Assembly: GCF_017377875.1 (NCBI RefSeq)
Contig: NZ_CP070975.1
Coordinates: forward strand, 1-64,000
DNA length: 64,000 nt
Direction of reading: 5' to 3'
Source of the DNA: Alcaligenes sp. SORT26
Lineage (GTDB): Bacteria; Pseudomonadota; Gammaproteobacteria; Burkholderiales; Burkholderiaceae_B
In this document: one piece after another, positions 36,081 to 45,968 of the stretch
How the letters are laid out: each line of letters begins with the position of its first letter
Position numbering within the stretch: the first letter of the stretch is position 1
Made by a program: the position numbers and the translations under genes
Notes under the pieces: model-generated
Told to the model about the DNA's origin: nothing
Database searches by the model: none
Seen by the model: only the letters and a program-made list of their open reading frames with translations

Positions 36081-38948
36081 ATGTCATCGCAAAAAGAACT
36101 GCTCAGTAACTCTTATTTGTTCGGGAGCAATGCTCCTTACGTCGAAGAACTCTACGAGTCCTACCTCGACAATCCAGGCTCCGTCGCCGACCAGTGGCGC
36201 GAGTACTTCGATCAGTTGCAGCATCAGCCTGCTACTGACGGCCGCGACAGCACCCGCGATCAAGCTCACGCTCCTATCGTCGAGTCTTTCGCCCAACGTG
36301 CCAAAGCCAATGCCTTCCTGACCAGCGCGCAAGCTCCGGACCTGACAGTTGCCATGAAGCAAGTGTCGATTCAGTCCATGATTGCTGCTTACCGCTCCCT
36401 GGGTGCCCGCATTGCCGAACTGGATCCCCTGAAGCGCTCCGAACGCCCCAGCATCCCTGAACTGGACCCCGCTTTCTACGGTTTGACCGAAGCGGATCTG
36501 GACCAGGTCTACTCCGCCACCAACACCTACTTCACCAAAGCCGACACCATGACGCTGCGCGACATGCTCAAGGCCTTGCGTGATACGTACTCGCGTTCGG
36601 TGGGCGCAGAATTCATGTACATCTCCGACCCCGTCGTCAAGCGCTGGATTCAACAGCGCCTGGAGTCGGTGCATGGCACAGGTTCTTTCGACGTTGACCA
36701 AAAACGCAACATCCTGCAGCAGTTGACCGAGGCCGAAGGCCTGGAGCGCTTCCTGCACACCAAATACGTAGGTCAGAAACGCTTCTCCCTGGAAGGTGGC
36801 GAGAGCTTCATCGCTTGTATGGATGAGGTCGTCAACCACGCTGGCGAGAACGGCGTTCAGGAAATCATCGTGGGTATGGCCCACCGTGGTCGTCTGAACA
36901 TGCTGGTCAACATCATGGGCAAAATGCCCGGTGACCTGTTTGCCGAATTTGAAGGTCATCACGCTGAAGGCCTGACCGACGGCGACGTGAAATACCACAA
37001 CGGTTTCTCCAGCGACCTGTCCACCCGTGGCGGTCCAGTTCACCTGTCCCTGGCCTTTAACCCATCCCACCTGGAAATTGTGAACCCAGTGGTCGAGGGT
37101 TCGGTCCGTGCTCGCCAGGATCGTCGTAACGACGAAGAAGGCAGCCAGGTGTTGCCCGTGCTGGTACACGGTGACGCGGCATTTGCCGGCCAGGGCGTGG
37201 TCATGGAAACACTGAACCTGGCCCAGACTCGTGGCTACGGTACCGGTGGCACGCTGCACATCGTTATTAACAACCAGATCGGTTTCACCACCTCTGACCC
37301 CCGCGATACACGCTCCACGCTGTATTGCACGGACGTGGTCAAGATGATTGAAGCCCCTGTGTTCCACGTCAACGGCGACGATCCCGAAGCTGTTGTGTTC
37401 GTGACTCAGTTGGCTCTGGACTTCCGCCGCGAATTCAAGCACGACGTCGTGGTTGATATTGTTTGCTTCCGTAAACTGGGCCACAACGAGCAAGACACTC
37501 CCTCGATGACCCAGCCGCTGATGTACAAGAAGATTGGTCAGCATAACGGTACGCGCAAACTGTACGCCGACAAGCTGGTTGCTCAAGGCATTCTGGCCGA
37601 GAACGAGCCCGAAGATCTGGTCAAGGCCTACCGTCAACTGATGGAAGACGGCAAGCGCACGGTTGAACCTGTTCTGACTGACTACAAGAACAAGTACGCG
37701 ACCGACTGGTCCGCTTTCCTGGGCGCCAAATGGACTGACCAGGCAGACACCGCTTTGCCTCTGTCCGAACTGGCACGCATCGGTGAAAAACTGACTACTG
37801 TGCCTGAAGACTTCACCGTTCACCCACTGGTCAACCGCATGCTGAACGACCGTCGTGCCATGGCACGCGGCGAAGCCCAAGTGGACTGGGGCATGGGCGA
37901 GCACTTGGCCTTTGCAACTTTGGTGAACAATGGCTACGCCATCCGTATTACCGGTCAGGATTCGGGCCGTGGTACGTTCACACACCGTCACGCTGTATTG
38001 CACGATCAAAAACGTGAGCGCTGGAATGATGGTGCTTACATTCCTCTGCAAAACGTGTCGGAAGGCCAAGCCAACTTCACGGTGATCGACTCGGTCCTGT
38101 CCGAAGAAGCCGTGCTGGCCTTTGAATACGGTTACGCCTCTGCAGAACCTAACATCCTGACCATCTGGGAAGCCCAGTTCGGCGACTTCGCCAACGGTGC
38201 TCAGGTTGTGATTGACCAGTTCATTACATCGGGTGAAGCCAAGTGGGGCCGTCATTGCGGTCTGACCTTGATGCTGCCACACGGCTACGAAGGTCAGGGT
38301 CCGGAGCACTCCTCGGCCCGTATCGAGCGTTTCTTGCAATTGTGCGCAGACAACAACATCCAGGTTGTCCAGCCTACCAACGGCGCCCAGATCTTCCACG
38401 TTCTGCGTCGTCAGATGATCCGTCCTTTCCGCAAGCCTTTGGTCATCATGACGCCCAAGTCCTTGCTGCGTAATAAAGACGCTACCTCGCCAATGAGCGA
38501 TCTGGCTGAAGGTCATTTCATGCCCGTGATCGGCGAGACGGATCAGGCAATTGATGCAGCCGCTGTCAAACGTGTTCTGGCTTGCTCGGGCAAGGTTTAC
38601 TACGATCTGGTGAACCACCGTAAAGAGCTGGAGCGCAACGATATTGCCATTATCCGTGTGGAGCAGTTGTATCCGTTTGCCCACAAGGCCTTCCAGGCAG
38701 AGCTGGCTAAATACAGCAACGCCAAGGAAGTTATCTGGGTTCAGGACGAACCTCAAAACCAAGGTGCATGGTTCTACGTTCAGCATCACATCTACGAGAA
38801 CATGACCGAAGGTCAGAAGCTAGGCTACGCCGGTCGTGCCGCGTCCGCTTCGCCTGCAGTGGGTTACCTGGCCAAGCACCAGGAACAACACAAGGCGCTG
38901 CTGGAGCAGGCTTTCGGCGTCCGCAAAGGCTTCATGCTGACCAAATAA
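36081..38948 (+). CDS. sucA: 2-Oxoglutarate dehydrogenase E1 component
   Basis: Thiamine-diphosphate enzyme that decarboxylates 2-oxoglutarate (955 residues; E. coli SucA 933). N-terminal NSYLFGSNAPYVEELYESYL docks to E2. GMAHRGRLNMLVNIMGK, FNPSHLEIVNPVVEGSVRAR (abridged here), HGDAAFAGQGVV and KLGHNEQDTPSMTQPLMY are the cofactor and substrate segments. AGGTG precedes ATG 36081. It heads sucA-sucB-lpd; the succinyl-CoA formed would feed sucCD, not in this window. Confidence 0.97.
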   Translation: MSSQKELLSNSYLFGSNAPYVEELYESYLDNPGSVADQWREYFDQLQHQPATDGRDSTRDQAHAPIVESFAQRAKANAFLTSAQAPDLTVAMKQVSIQSMIAAYRSLGARIAELDPLKRSERPSIPELDPAFYGLTEADLDQVYSATNTYFTKADTMTLRDMLKALRDTYSRSVGAEFMYISDPVVKRWIQQRLESVHGTGSFDVDQKRNILQQLTEAEGLERFLHTKYVGQKRFSLEGGESFIACMDEVVNHAGENGVQEIIVGMAHRGRLNMLVNIMGKMPGDLFAEFEGHHAEGLTDGDVKYHNGFSSDLSTRGGPVHLSLAFNPSHLEIVNPVVEGSVRARQDRRNDEEGSQVLPVLVHGDAAFAGQGVVMETLNLAQTRGYGTGGTLHIVINNQIGFTTSDPRDTRSTLYCTDVVKMIEAPVFHVNGDDPEAVVFVTQLALDFRREFKHDVVVDIVCFRKLGHNEQDTPSMTQPLMYKKIGQHNGTRKLYADKLVAQGILAENEPEDLVKAYRQLMEDGKRTVEPVLTDYKNKYATDWSAFLGAKWTDQADTALPLSELARIGEKLTTVPEDFTVHPLVNRMLNDRRAMARGEAQVDWGMGEHLAFATLVNNGYAIRITGQDSGRGTFTHRHAVLHDQKRERWNDGAYIPLQNVSEGQANFTVIDSVLSEEAVLAFEYGYASAEPNILTIWEAQFGDFANGAQVVIDQFITSGEAKWGRHCGLTLMLPHGYEGQGPEHSSARIERFLQLCADNNIQVVQPTNGAQIFHVLRRQMIRPFRKPLVIMTPKSLLRNKDATSPMSDLAEGHFMPVIGETDQAIDAAAVKRVLACSGKVYYDLVNHRKELERNDIAIIRVEQLYPFAHKAFQAELAKYSNAKEVIWVQDEPQNQGAWFYVQHHIYENMTEGQKLGYAGRAASASPAVGYLAKHQEQHKALLEQAFGVRKGFMLTK

Positions 38949-38982
38949 CGCACCCCAAATTTTAAATACGGAAAATATAATC

Positions 38983-40194
38983 ATGGCAATTACCGACGTT
39001 CTGGTTCCCCAACTCTCTGAATCCATCTCCGAAGCGACTTTGCTGGAATGGAAAAAACAACCTGGCGAAATGGTCCAGGCTGACGAAATCCTGATCGAAG
39101 TTGAAACCGACAAGGTCGTGCTGGAAGTTCCAGCTCCTGCTTCGGGCGTGCTGAGCGAAATCGTCAAGGCTAACGGCAGCACCGTTACCTCCGGCGACGT
39201 GCTGGCTCGTATCGACTCCGAAGGCAAAGCCGCCGCTGCTGCTCCTGCCGCCGCTGAACAAGCCGCTCCTGCTGCTGCCCCCGCCGCTGCTCCTGCTGCC
39301 AGCACTGCTGCTTCTTCCGTTGCTTCGCCTGCCGCTGCCAAGATCCTGGCTGAAAAGGGCGTGGAAGCCAGCTCCGTGGAAGGTTCCGGCCGTGGTGGTC
39401 GCATCACCAAGGGTGACGCACTGCAAGCTAACGCTCCTGCCACCAGCAAGCCTGCTGCCGCTCCTGTTGCACCTCCAACCCTGTCCCTGGACGGTCGTCC
39501 AGAACAGCGCGTGCCCATGAGCCGTCTGCGTGCCCGTATCGCCGAGCGTCTGCTGCAGTCGCAATCCGAAAACGCCATGCTGACCACGTTCAACGAAGTG
39601 AACATGCAAGCTGTGCTGGATCTGCGTAAAAAATACAAAGATCAGTTCGAGAAAGAACACGGTGTGAAACTGGGCTTCATGTCCTTCTTCGTTAAAGCCG
39701 CTGTTGCTGCTTTGAAGAAATACCCCGTGCTGAACGCCTCGGTTGATGGCAAAGACGTCATCTACCACGGTTACTTCGACATTGGTGTGGCTGTTGGTAG
39801 CCCACGTGGTCTGGTGGTGCCTATCCTGCGTAACGCTGATCAAATGTCGATTGCTGACATCGAAAAGCAAATCGCTGACTTCGGTGCCCGTGCTCGCGAC
39901 GGCAAGCTGACTCTGGAAGAAATGACAGGCGGTACCTTCTCGATCTCCAACGGTGGTGTGTTCGGCTCCATGCTGTCCACCCCGATCATCAACCCACCTC
40001 AGTCCGCCATCCTGGGCATTCACGCCACCAAGGACCGCGCTGTTGTTGAAAACGGTCAGATCGTGGTTCGCCCCATGAACTACCTGGCTATGTCCTACGA
40101 CCACCGCATCATCGACGGCCGCGAAGCCGTTCTGGGTCTGGTAGCCATGAAAGAAGCGTTGGAAGATCCTCAGCGTTTGCTGCTGAACGTCTAA
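38983..40194 (+). CDS. sucB: Dihydrolipoyl succinyltransferase (E2 of 2-oxoglutarate dehydrogenase)
   Basis: 403 residues. Lipoyl domain at about 1-77 with the lipoylated lysine in EVETDKVVLEVPAP; an Ala/Pro-rich linker (about 80-120); the E3-binding domain (SPAAAKILAEKGVEASSVEG, GRGGRITKGDAL); and the acyltransferase core with SYDHRIIDGREAV carrying the catalytic histidine. 34 bp after sucA. Confidence 0.97.
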   Translation: MAITDVLVPQLSESISEATLLEWKKQPGEMVQADEILIEVETDKVVLEVPAPASGVLSEIVKANGSTVTSGDVLARIDSEGKAAAAAPAAAEQAAPAAAPAAAPAASTAASSVASPAAAKILAEKGVEASSVEGSGRGGRITKGDALQANAPATSKPAAAPVAPPTLSLDGRPEQRVPMSRLRARIAERLLQSQSENAMLTTFNEVNMQAVLDLRKKYKDQFEKEHGVKLGFMSFFVKAAVAALKKYPVLNASVDGKDVIYHGYFDIGVAVGSPRGLVVPILRNADQMSIADIEKQIADFGARARDGKLTLEEMTGGTFSISNGGVFGSMLSTPIINPPQSAILGIHATKDRAVVENGQIVVRPMNYLAMSYDHRIIDGREAVLGLVAMKEALEDPQRLLLNV

Positions 40195-40355
40195 GCACGC
40201 GGTAGTTTCGGTCTAGTTTGTATACGGCCAAGTGCTTGCTTCTAAGCCTTGGCCGACTTTGTTTAAGGACCTGGGGGTTGGCTGTTGCCACCTGATTGTT
40301 TCCCGTCTGATTCTTGGGCGGTCCAGTGTGCCTTTTCACATTTATGGGATTTTTT

Positions 40356-41783
40356 ATGGCTAAGCAATTTGATGTTGTCGTGATTGGTGCAGGCCCTGGT
40401 GGCTACATTGCCGCCATCCGTGCTGCTCAACTGGGTATGAGCGTCGCTTGCGTGGACGCCTGGTCCACCGCTGAAGGCAAACCCGCTCCTGGCGGTACTT
40501 GCACCAACGTAGGTTGTATTCCTTCCAAGGCCTTGCTGCAATCGTCCGAACACTTCGAGCACGCCAATCTGCATCTGGCCGAGCACGGCGTGGACGTCAA
40601 GGGCGTGTCGCTGAACCTGGACAAGCTGGTCGGCCGTAAAGATGTGGTCGTCAAGCAAAACAACGACGGTATCTTGTACCTGTTCAAAAAGAACAAAGTT
40701 AACTTCTTCCACGGCACCGCTTCGTTTGGCGCCAAGGTTGACGGTGGCTGGTCGGTGAACGTGGCCGGTGCCAACGCTGAAGAGCTGGTTGCCAAGAACG
40801 TCATCATCGCTACCGGTAGCTCGGCTCGTGCCTTGCCCGGTGCCGAGTTCGACGAAGAACAAATTCTGTCCAACGACGGCGCATTGCGTCTGCCCAAGGT
40901 TCCCAAGAAACTGGCCGTTATCGGTGCCGGTGTGATTGGTCTGGAACTGGGTAGCGTGTGGCGTCGTCTGGGTGCCGAAGTGACCATTCTGGAAGGTGCT
41001 CCCGAGTTCCTGTCCGCCGTGGATCGCGACGTTGCCAAGGAAGCCCTGAAAGCTTTCACCAAGCAAGGTCTGAAGATCAATGTGGGCGTGAAAGTTGGCG
41101 AAATCAAAAAGACCGCCAAGCACGTGGCCATCAACTACGTAGATGCTTCGGGTGCCGAGCAAAAGCTGGAAGCCGACAAGCTGATCGTCTCCATTGGCCG
41201 TGTTCCTAACACTGCCGGTCTGGGTGCTGACACCATTGGCCTGAAGCTGGACGAGCGTGGTTTCGTGGTTGTGGACGACGATTGCGCCACCAGCCTGCCA
41301 GGTATCTGGGCTGTGGGTGACGTGGTTCGTGGTCCTATGCTGGCTCACAAAGCCGAAGAGGAAGGTGTGGCTGTGGCCGAGCGTCTGGCTGGTCAGCAAC
41401 CTCACGTCAACTTTGACACTGTGCCTTGGGTTATCTACACCTCCCCTGAAATCGCTTGGGTTGGCAAGACCGAACAGCAACTGAAGACCGAAGGCCGTGC
41501 TTACCGCGCTGGCAGCTTCCCCTTCCTGGCTAACGGCCGTGCCCGCGCACTGGGTGACACCACCGGCTTTGTGAAGGTTCTGGCTGATGCCAAGACCGAC
41601 GAAGTTCTGGGCGTTCACTTTGTGGGCCCTGTGGCTTCCGAGCTGGTGGCTGAAGCTGTTGCGATCATGGAATTCCGTGGCGCGTCGGAAGACATCGCCC
41701 GTATTTGCCATGCTCACCCAACCCTGTCCGAAGCCCTGAAAGAAGCGGCCTTGGCAGTGGACAAACGTGCTCTGAACTTCTGA
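40356..41783 (+). CDS. lpdA: Dihydrolipoyl dehydrogenase (E3)
   Basis: Reoxidises the dihydrolipoyl groups of E2 with FAD and NAD. 475 residues from ATG 40356 ([20 protein letters not shown]). The redox disulfide is in [16 protein letters not shown], the NAD loop is [15 protein letters not shown], and the C-terminal [15 protein letters not shown] supplies the catalytic His-Glu pair from the other subunit. 161 bp after sucB; this gap holds no clear terminator, so it is probably cotranscribed. Confidence 0.96.
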   Translation: MAKQFDVVVIGAGPGGYIAAIRAAQLGMSVACVDAWSTAEGKPAPGGTCTNVGCIPSKALLQSSEHFEHANLHLAEHGVDVKGVSLNLDKLVGRKDVVVKQNNDGILYLFKKNKVNFFHGTASFGAKVDGGWSVNVAGANAEELVAKNVIIATGSSARALPGAEFDEEQILSNDGALRLPKVPKKLAVIGAGVIGLELGSVWRRLGAEVTILEGAPEFLSAVDRDVAKEALKAFTKQGLKINVGVKVGEIKKTAKHVAINYVDASGAEQKLEADKLIVSIGRVPNTAGLGADTIGLKLDERGFVVVDDDCATSLPGIWAVGDVVRGPMLAHKAEEEGVAVAERLAGQQPHVNFDTVPWVIYTSPEIAWVGKTEQQLKTEGRAYRAGSFPFLANGRARALGDTTGFVKVLADAKTDEVLGVHFVGPVASELVAEAVAIMEFRGASEDIARICHAHPTLSEALKEAALAVDKRALNF

Positions 41784-41805
41784 TAGACTTTCAGGGTGTT
41801 GTTGG

Positions 41806-41837
41806 AAAAGGGCGGGCACGGGCTCGCCCTTTTTTTC
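41806..41837 (+). terminator. Terminator of the sucA-sucB-lpd operon
   Basis: AAAGGGCG...GC stem with CGCCCTTT on the other side, one internal mismatch, running into a T-run to 41837. Confidence 0.88.
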
Positions 41838-41965
41838 GTCACGAAAGGCTGATCAAAGCAGTCCGTAGCGGCTGCAGTGCGTGAGATAATTGACCGCACA
41901 GTATGCTCAGACCCTGCATCAGAAGCCGTACTGCTGTGGACCGCAGTGCATGCTGGCAGACCACT

Positions 41966-41982
41966 ACCTGTCCTGGACAGGT
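41966..41982 (+). promoter_or_regulatory. Palindrome with T-rich 3' side just before zapE
   Basis: ACCTGTCC-T-GGACAGGT is a perfect 17-bp palindrome, followed by TCTTTTATTTT and then the zapE ATG at 42001. It could be an attenuator-like terminator in the zapE leader or an operator. Confidence 0.45.
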
Positions 41983-42000
41983 TCTTTTATTTTCAGTGAT

Positions 42001-43092
42001 ATGAATGTTCGCGAGTATTACCATCAGGCTTTAGCGGAAAAAGGCTACCGTGCCGACGAGGCACAGGAGCAAGCTATAGACCGGCTGCAACGCTATTACG
42101 ACGAGTGGGTGGAGTACCGCAAAATGCGCTCCAGTACCTTGCGTCGCATGTTTTCCCGCCCGGAGGTGCCGCGTGGCGTGTACCTGTGGGGTGGCGTAGG
42201 GCGTGGCAAGAGCTTCCTGATGGACGCCTTCTATCTGACGGTGCCGCTCAAGCGCAAAACCCGGATTCACTTCCATGAGTTCATGCGTGGCGTGCACAAG
42301 GAGCTGAATCAGGTCAAAGGCATGAGCGACCCGCTGGACGAAGTCGCCAAGCGTATCGCCAAGCGTTACCGCCTGATCTGTTTTGACGAGTTCCACGTCT
42401 CGGATGTGGCCGATGCCATGATTCTGTACAAGCTGCTGCTGGGTCTGTTCGAGCGTGGTACGTCCTTTGTCATGACCTCCAACTACGAGCCATCCACGCT
42501 GTACCCGGAAGGTTTGCATCGTGACCGGATTCTGCCCGCGATTGCGCTGATCCAGAAGAACATGGACATCATGAACGTGGATACGGGCGTAGATTACCGT
42601 CGCCGCGCTCTGGAGCAGGTCAAAACCTATCTGACTCCGCTGGGCCCTGACACGACGGCAGAGCTGCAATCCATGTTCTCGTCCTTGTCGGATACAGCTC
42701 CGCTGGAACCTGTGCTGACCATTGAGAACCGCGAAGTGAAGGCCGTGGCCTTGTCAGGTTCTGCCGTGTGGTTTGATTTCGAGACCCTGTGCGTCAGCGC
42801 GCGCTCGCAGAACGATTATCTTGAACTGGCCAACCGTTTCCAGACCGTGATCCTGTCTGATGTCCCTCGCATGACCGCCCGTGATGCTTCTGCTGCACGG
42901 CGCTTTACCTGGCTGGTGGACGTTTTCTACGATCACAAAGTCAAATTCATTATGTCCGCGGCGGTGCCCGAGGAAGAGTTGTATGTAGATGGCCCCATGG
43001 CCAATGAGTTCCACCGTACTGTCTCGCGTTTGATGGAAATGCAATCGCGCGAGTACCTGGAGTCAGAACGGCGCCAGGCAGTTATTTTGTAG
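42001..43092 (+). CDS. zapE: Cell division ATPase ZapE (AFG1-like)
   Basis: P-loop ATPase that acts on the FtsZ ring. 363 residues from ATG 42001; the frame is open back to 41890, but ZapE proteins start near MNVREYY. Walker A is YLWGGVGRGKSFLMD and Walker B LICFDEFHVSDVAD; FVMTSNYEPSTLYPEGLHR is the sensor region typical for the family. No strong ribosome-binding site. It follows lpd, a common order in Burkholderiales. Confidence 0.93.
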   Translation: MNVREYYHQALAEKGYRADEAQEQAIDRLQRYYDEWVEYRKMRSSTLRRMFSRPEVPRGVYLWGGVGRGKSFLMDAFYLTVPLKRKTRIHFHEFMRGVHKELNQVKGMSDPLDEVAKRIAKRYRLICFDEFHVSDVADAMILYKLLLGLFERGTSFVMTSNYEPSTLYPEGLHRDRILPAIALIQKNMDIMNVDTGVDYRRRALEQVKTYLTPLGPDTTAELQSMFSSLSDTAPLEPVLTIENREVKAVALSGSAVWFDFETLCVSARSQNDYLELANRFQTVILSDVPRMTARDASAARRFTWLVDVFYDHKVKFIMSAAVPEEELYVDGPMANEFHRTVSRLMEMQSREYLESERRQAVIL

Positions 43093-43167
43093 GGCCTGGG
43101 CGCGGCCGGTGGCCAATGCGCCTGATCCCTGACCCTGACACGTAGTTTTATAAGCGTATTTTTTATC

Positions 43168-44490
43168 ATGACGACACGAGTACTGACCGGCGTTACCACG
43201 ACCGGTATTCCACACTTGGGCAACTATGCTGGGGCGATTCGTCCTGCTATCCGCGCTAGCCAGCAAGCCGATGTCGACGCATTTTTCTTCATGGCTGACT
43301 ACCACGCCCTGATCAAATGTGACGACCCGGAGCGCGTAGCCATTTCGCGCCGTGCGATTGCGGCTACCTGGATAGCCTGCGGCCTGGATGTGGAAAAAGT
43401 TACGTTCTACCGTCAATCCGATATTCCAGAGATCCCGGAACTGTCCTGGATGTTGGGTTGTGTGACTGGTAAAGGTCTGATGAACCGAGCCCACGCTTAT
43501 AAAGCTTCCGTGGATAAAAACGAAGCTGCTGGTATTGAGCCTGATGATGGCGTCACCATGGGCTTGTTCAGCTACCCCGTGCTGATGGCGGCCGACATCT
43601 TGATGTTCAACGCGCACAAAGTGCCCGTGGGTCGCGATCAGGTACAGCACCTGGAAATGGCGCGCGATATCGCCAAGAGCTTCAACCATTTGTACGGTCG
43701 GGGCAAAGAGCTGTTTGTGTTGCCTGAAGTGCAGGTAGAAGAAGACCTGGCTTTGTTGCCAGGCCTGGACGGTCGCAAGATGTCCAAGAGCTACGACAAC
43801 ACCATTCCCTTGTTTGAAGGTGGTGCCAAGGCACTGAAGTCTGCTATTGCCCGTATCGTGACGGACTCCAAAGGTCCAGGTGAACCCAAGAACCCGGACG
43901 ATTCCCACCTGACGGCTTTGTACAAGGCCTTCGCGACGCCAGAGCAGACCCAGATTTTCCGTCAGCAACTGATCGAAGGGATGGCGTGGGGCGAGGCCAA
44001 AGAAGCCTTGCATCAGGTTCTGGAGACCATGATCGCTCCCATGCGCGAGCGTTACGAGTCCCTGATGGCTCGCCCTCAGGAAATTGAAGAGCTGCTGCAA
44101 GTGGGTGCCCGCAAGGCACGTGCCTACGCAACGCCTTTCATCCACGAGCTGAAGGCCGCTGTGGGCCTGCGTGATCCTTTGAGTACCGCTGCCAGCAAGT
44201 CCGAAGCCAAGGCCCGTAAAGCCCGTTTTGTGAACTTCCGCGACGAAGACGGCACCTTCCGTTTCCGCCTGCAAGATGCTGCCGGACAAGAGCTGTTCCT
44301 GTCCCGCTCCTACGCTGACCCTAAACAGGCTGGTGTAGCGATCAAGGCATTGCAGATCGCAGCGTTTGCAGAGGTGTCCAAGCAGGACGGCCAGGAGCTG
44401 CAAATCCATTGTGCTGGTGAAGAAGTCGCCCGCGTATCGGCAGATCTGCGTGATGCGGTCGAAGCTGCTTTGGATTCGATGCGTGACTAA
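43168..44490 (+). CDS. trpS: Tryptophanyl-tRNA synthetase
   Basis: Charges tRNA-Trp. 440 residues, longer than the ~330-residue classical bacterial enzyme; the Rossmann core with TGIPHLGNY (HIGH) and [10 protein letters not shown] (KMSKS) is followed by an extra C-terminal domain of about 100 residues ([20 protein letters not shown] and onward). This long form is usual in several proteobacteria. No second trpS is in the window. Confidence 0.96.
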   Translation: MTTRVLTGVTTTGIPHLGNYAGAIRPAIRASQQADVDAFFFMADYHALIKCDDPERVAISRRAIAATWIACGLDVEKVTFYRQSDIPEIPELSWMLGCVTGKGLMNRAHAYKASVDKNEAAGIEPDDGVTMGLFSYPVLMAADILMFNAHKVPVGRDQVQHLEMARDIAKSFNHLYGRGKELFVLPEVQVEEDLALLPGLDGRKMSKSYDNTIPLFEGGAKALKSAIARIVTDSKGPGEPKNPDDSHLTALYKAFATPEQTQIFRQQLIEGMAWGEAKEALHQVLETMIAPMRERYESLMARPQEIEELLQVGARKARAYATPFIHELKAAVGLRDPLSTAASKSEAKARKARFVNFRDEDGTFRFRLQDAAGQELFLSRSYADPKQAGVAIKALQIAAFAEVSKQDGQELQIHCAGEEVARVSADLRDAVEAALDSMRD

Positions 44491-44507
44491 GTAGTGTGTC
44501 TGCTGCA

Positions 44508-44535
44508 GGATTGATCCTTGACTGAGGATCAATCC
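44508..44535. repeat. Perfect inverted repeat between convergent trpS and acetyltransferase gene
   Basis: GGATTGATCCT and AGGATCAATCC (11 bp, 6-nt loop) between the two stop codons. No T-run on either side, so termination by it alone is doubtful. Confidence 0.6.
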
Positions 44536-44566
44536 CGCGCTGAATGCAGTGAGCTTGAGTCAGGAG

Positions 44567-45211
44567 CTAGACTGTGGACTTCTGGTCCCAGTCTTTGCTG
44601 GCCAGCTCCAATGCCGCAATATCTTCTGCGCAGATCACGTCGCGCAGAGCTGTGAATTTCTCTTCCGGCCATTCATATATCTTCAGGCCCAGCAATCGTT
44701 CAATGCTTGCCTCAGCAAAGCGCTTGCGCACGGGCACAGCCGGGTTCCCGGCCACAATCGTGTACGGTGCCACGCTCTTGGTCACAATCGCACCGGAGGC
44801 CACGACAGCGCCTTCACCAATCACTACACCGGGCATGATCATGGCCCGCATGCCGATCCAGGCACCGTCATGGATATGGGTGTCGCCTTTGCCAACATAG
44901 GCATCCGTAATCTTGTCCACGAAGGGATACAGGCTGAACCAGTCCATGCGATGGGTATGGTTACCCCCCATCAGAATCACGGCCTCGGCGCCGATACATA
45001 CGTAGTCGCCAATATGTAGCTGGTCTACCGGCCATTGAGAGGTCCAGGCCTTGCGGCTGTATTCGTCTCCGTACAGGTAACGCACCACGCTTTCTTCAAA
45101 ACTGCCGGTCCAGGCATGGCTGTAGTAGCTGTGTGTGCCACGCACATGGATATTGGGGTTGGATACGGTTTCGTGCAGGAGTTCGACCTGCGACCAGTGC
45201 TTTTGCACCAT
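44567..45211 (-). CDS. CatB/Vat-like xenobiotic acetyltransferase (hexapeptide repeat)
   Basis: 214 residues of left-handed beta-helix type: HIGDYVCIGAEAVILMGGNHTHRMDWFS contains the family's catalytic histidine (GGNHTHRMDW), and GAWIGMRAMIMPGVVIGEGAVVASGAIVTK gives the hexapeptide repeats (abridged: IGEGAVVASGAIVTK). Related proteins O-acetylate chloramphenicol or streptogramins, but many chromosomal members have other acceptors. Resistance cannot be concluded. AAGGAG before ATG 45211; single gene. Confidence 0.88.
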   Translation of the reverse strand: MVQKHWSQVELLHETVSNPNIHVRGTHSYYSHAWTGSFEESVVRYLYGDEYSRKAWTSQWPVDQLHIGDYVCIGAEAVILMGGNHTHRMDWFSLYPFVDKITDAYVGKGDTHIHDGAWIGMRAMIMPGVVIGEGAVVASGAIVTKSVAPYTIVAGNPAVPVRKRFAEASIERLLGLKIYEWPEEKFTALRDVICAEDIAALELASKDWDQKSTV

Positions 45212-45383
45212 GCTTCTCCTTCTGGACCTTGCTGTGCTGGATCTGGCTTTGCGCCAGTGAGGGCAAGGTGAGATGTTCGTGTTTGGGCCAGGCAGTCAGG
45301 CGAGTGTAGGAAGCTCGCTTTGTTGACGCTGATGGCGGGACTAGTCTAATGCGCTTTGAGGCGCTTTGCATTCAGGCAGGCCA

Positions 45384-45426
45384 AAAGCATCAAGCCCCGC
45401 ATGAATAATTCATGCAGGGCTTGATG
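45384..45426 (-). terminator. Terminator after the tex-linked gene
   Basis: CATCAAGCCC-GCATGAA type stem, 18-bp arms with one mismatch and 3-nt loop, 27 bp after the stop at 45453; on the minus strand it is followed by TTTT. Confidence 0.75.
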
Positions 45427-45452
45427 ATGGGCTTGGGCCAGAAATACCTGTC

Positions 45453-45965
45453 TTATTCGGCAGGCTGGGCGGGAATACCCAGTTTTTCACACAGGCTCAG
45501 AATTTCGTCCAGGTTCTCGCGTTTAACGACGATAAGCTGAAATTCCTCGTCATAGCTTTGGGCAAACTCCAGCAGGCAGTAGGAAGGATGAAACTCCTTC
45601 AATTGCTCGTTGGCCCATTGGAAAAAGCCGTCCACATCCTGAAATGGCATGTCCTCGTAGGGGAAGGCGGGCAGGTCCTGGCTTTCAAACGCGGCCAGGA
45701 TTTCTTCCCACAGTTCGTCCACGGTATCGGCCAGGGCCAGGTAGTCGTCCAGTTCGTAGCTGATGGCCAGGATCAGAGCGCCATCAGGGTCATGCTCCAT
45801 CAGGTTCTGGGCGTGCTTGCCATATGCTTCGCCCATCGCTGCCGGGCTGGCGCTGGCTGTCAGCACGGACTGGCTGATGGCTGCAATATCCTGTTCCTTC
45901 TGATCAAATCCGGTCAGCAGATTGAGCAGACGCGTCAGTTGGGAAAGGCGCTCGGTCTCAGTCAT
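45453..45965 (-). CDS. Hypothetical acidic protein downstream of tex
   Basis: 170 residues, strongly acidic, without signal peptide or membrane segment. No family recognised with certainty. FHPSYCLLEFAQSYDEEFQLIVVKRENLDEIL (abridged: QLIVVKRENLDEIL) suggests an alpha/beta fold. The start codon follows the tex stop by 3 bp, so it is translated from the same mRNA. Confidence 0.75.
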   Translation of the reverse strand: MTETERLSQLTRLLNLLTGFDQKEQDIAAISQSVLTASASPAAMGEAYGKHAQNLMEHDPDGALILAISYELDDYLALADTVDELWEEILAAFESQDLPAFPYEDMPFQDVDGFFQWANEQLKEFHPSYCLLEFAQSYDEEFQLIVVKRENLDEILSLCEKLGIPAQPAE

Positions 45966-45968
45966 GGC

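Noticed and set aside
36084-38789. 901-codon open frame on the minus strand inside sucA
   Set aside because: Mirror frame of a strongly biased gene; no domain, no ribosome-binding site, no separate promoter seen.
44567-45211. Chloramphenicol resistance gene
   Set aside because: The family (CatB/Vat-like acetyltransferase) is clear, but many chromosomal members have other substrates, so resistance is not claimed.
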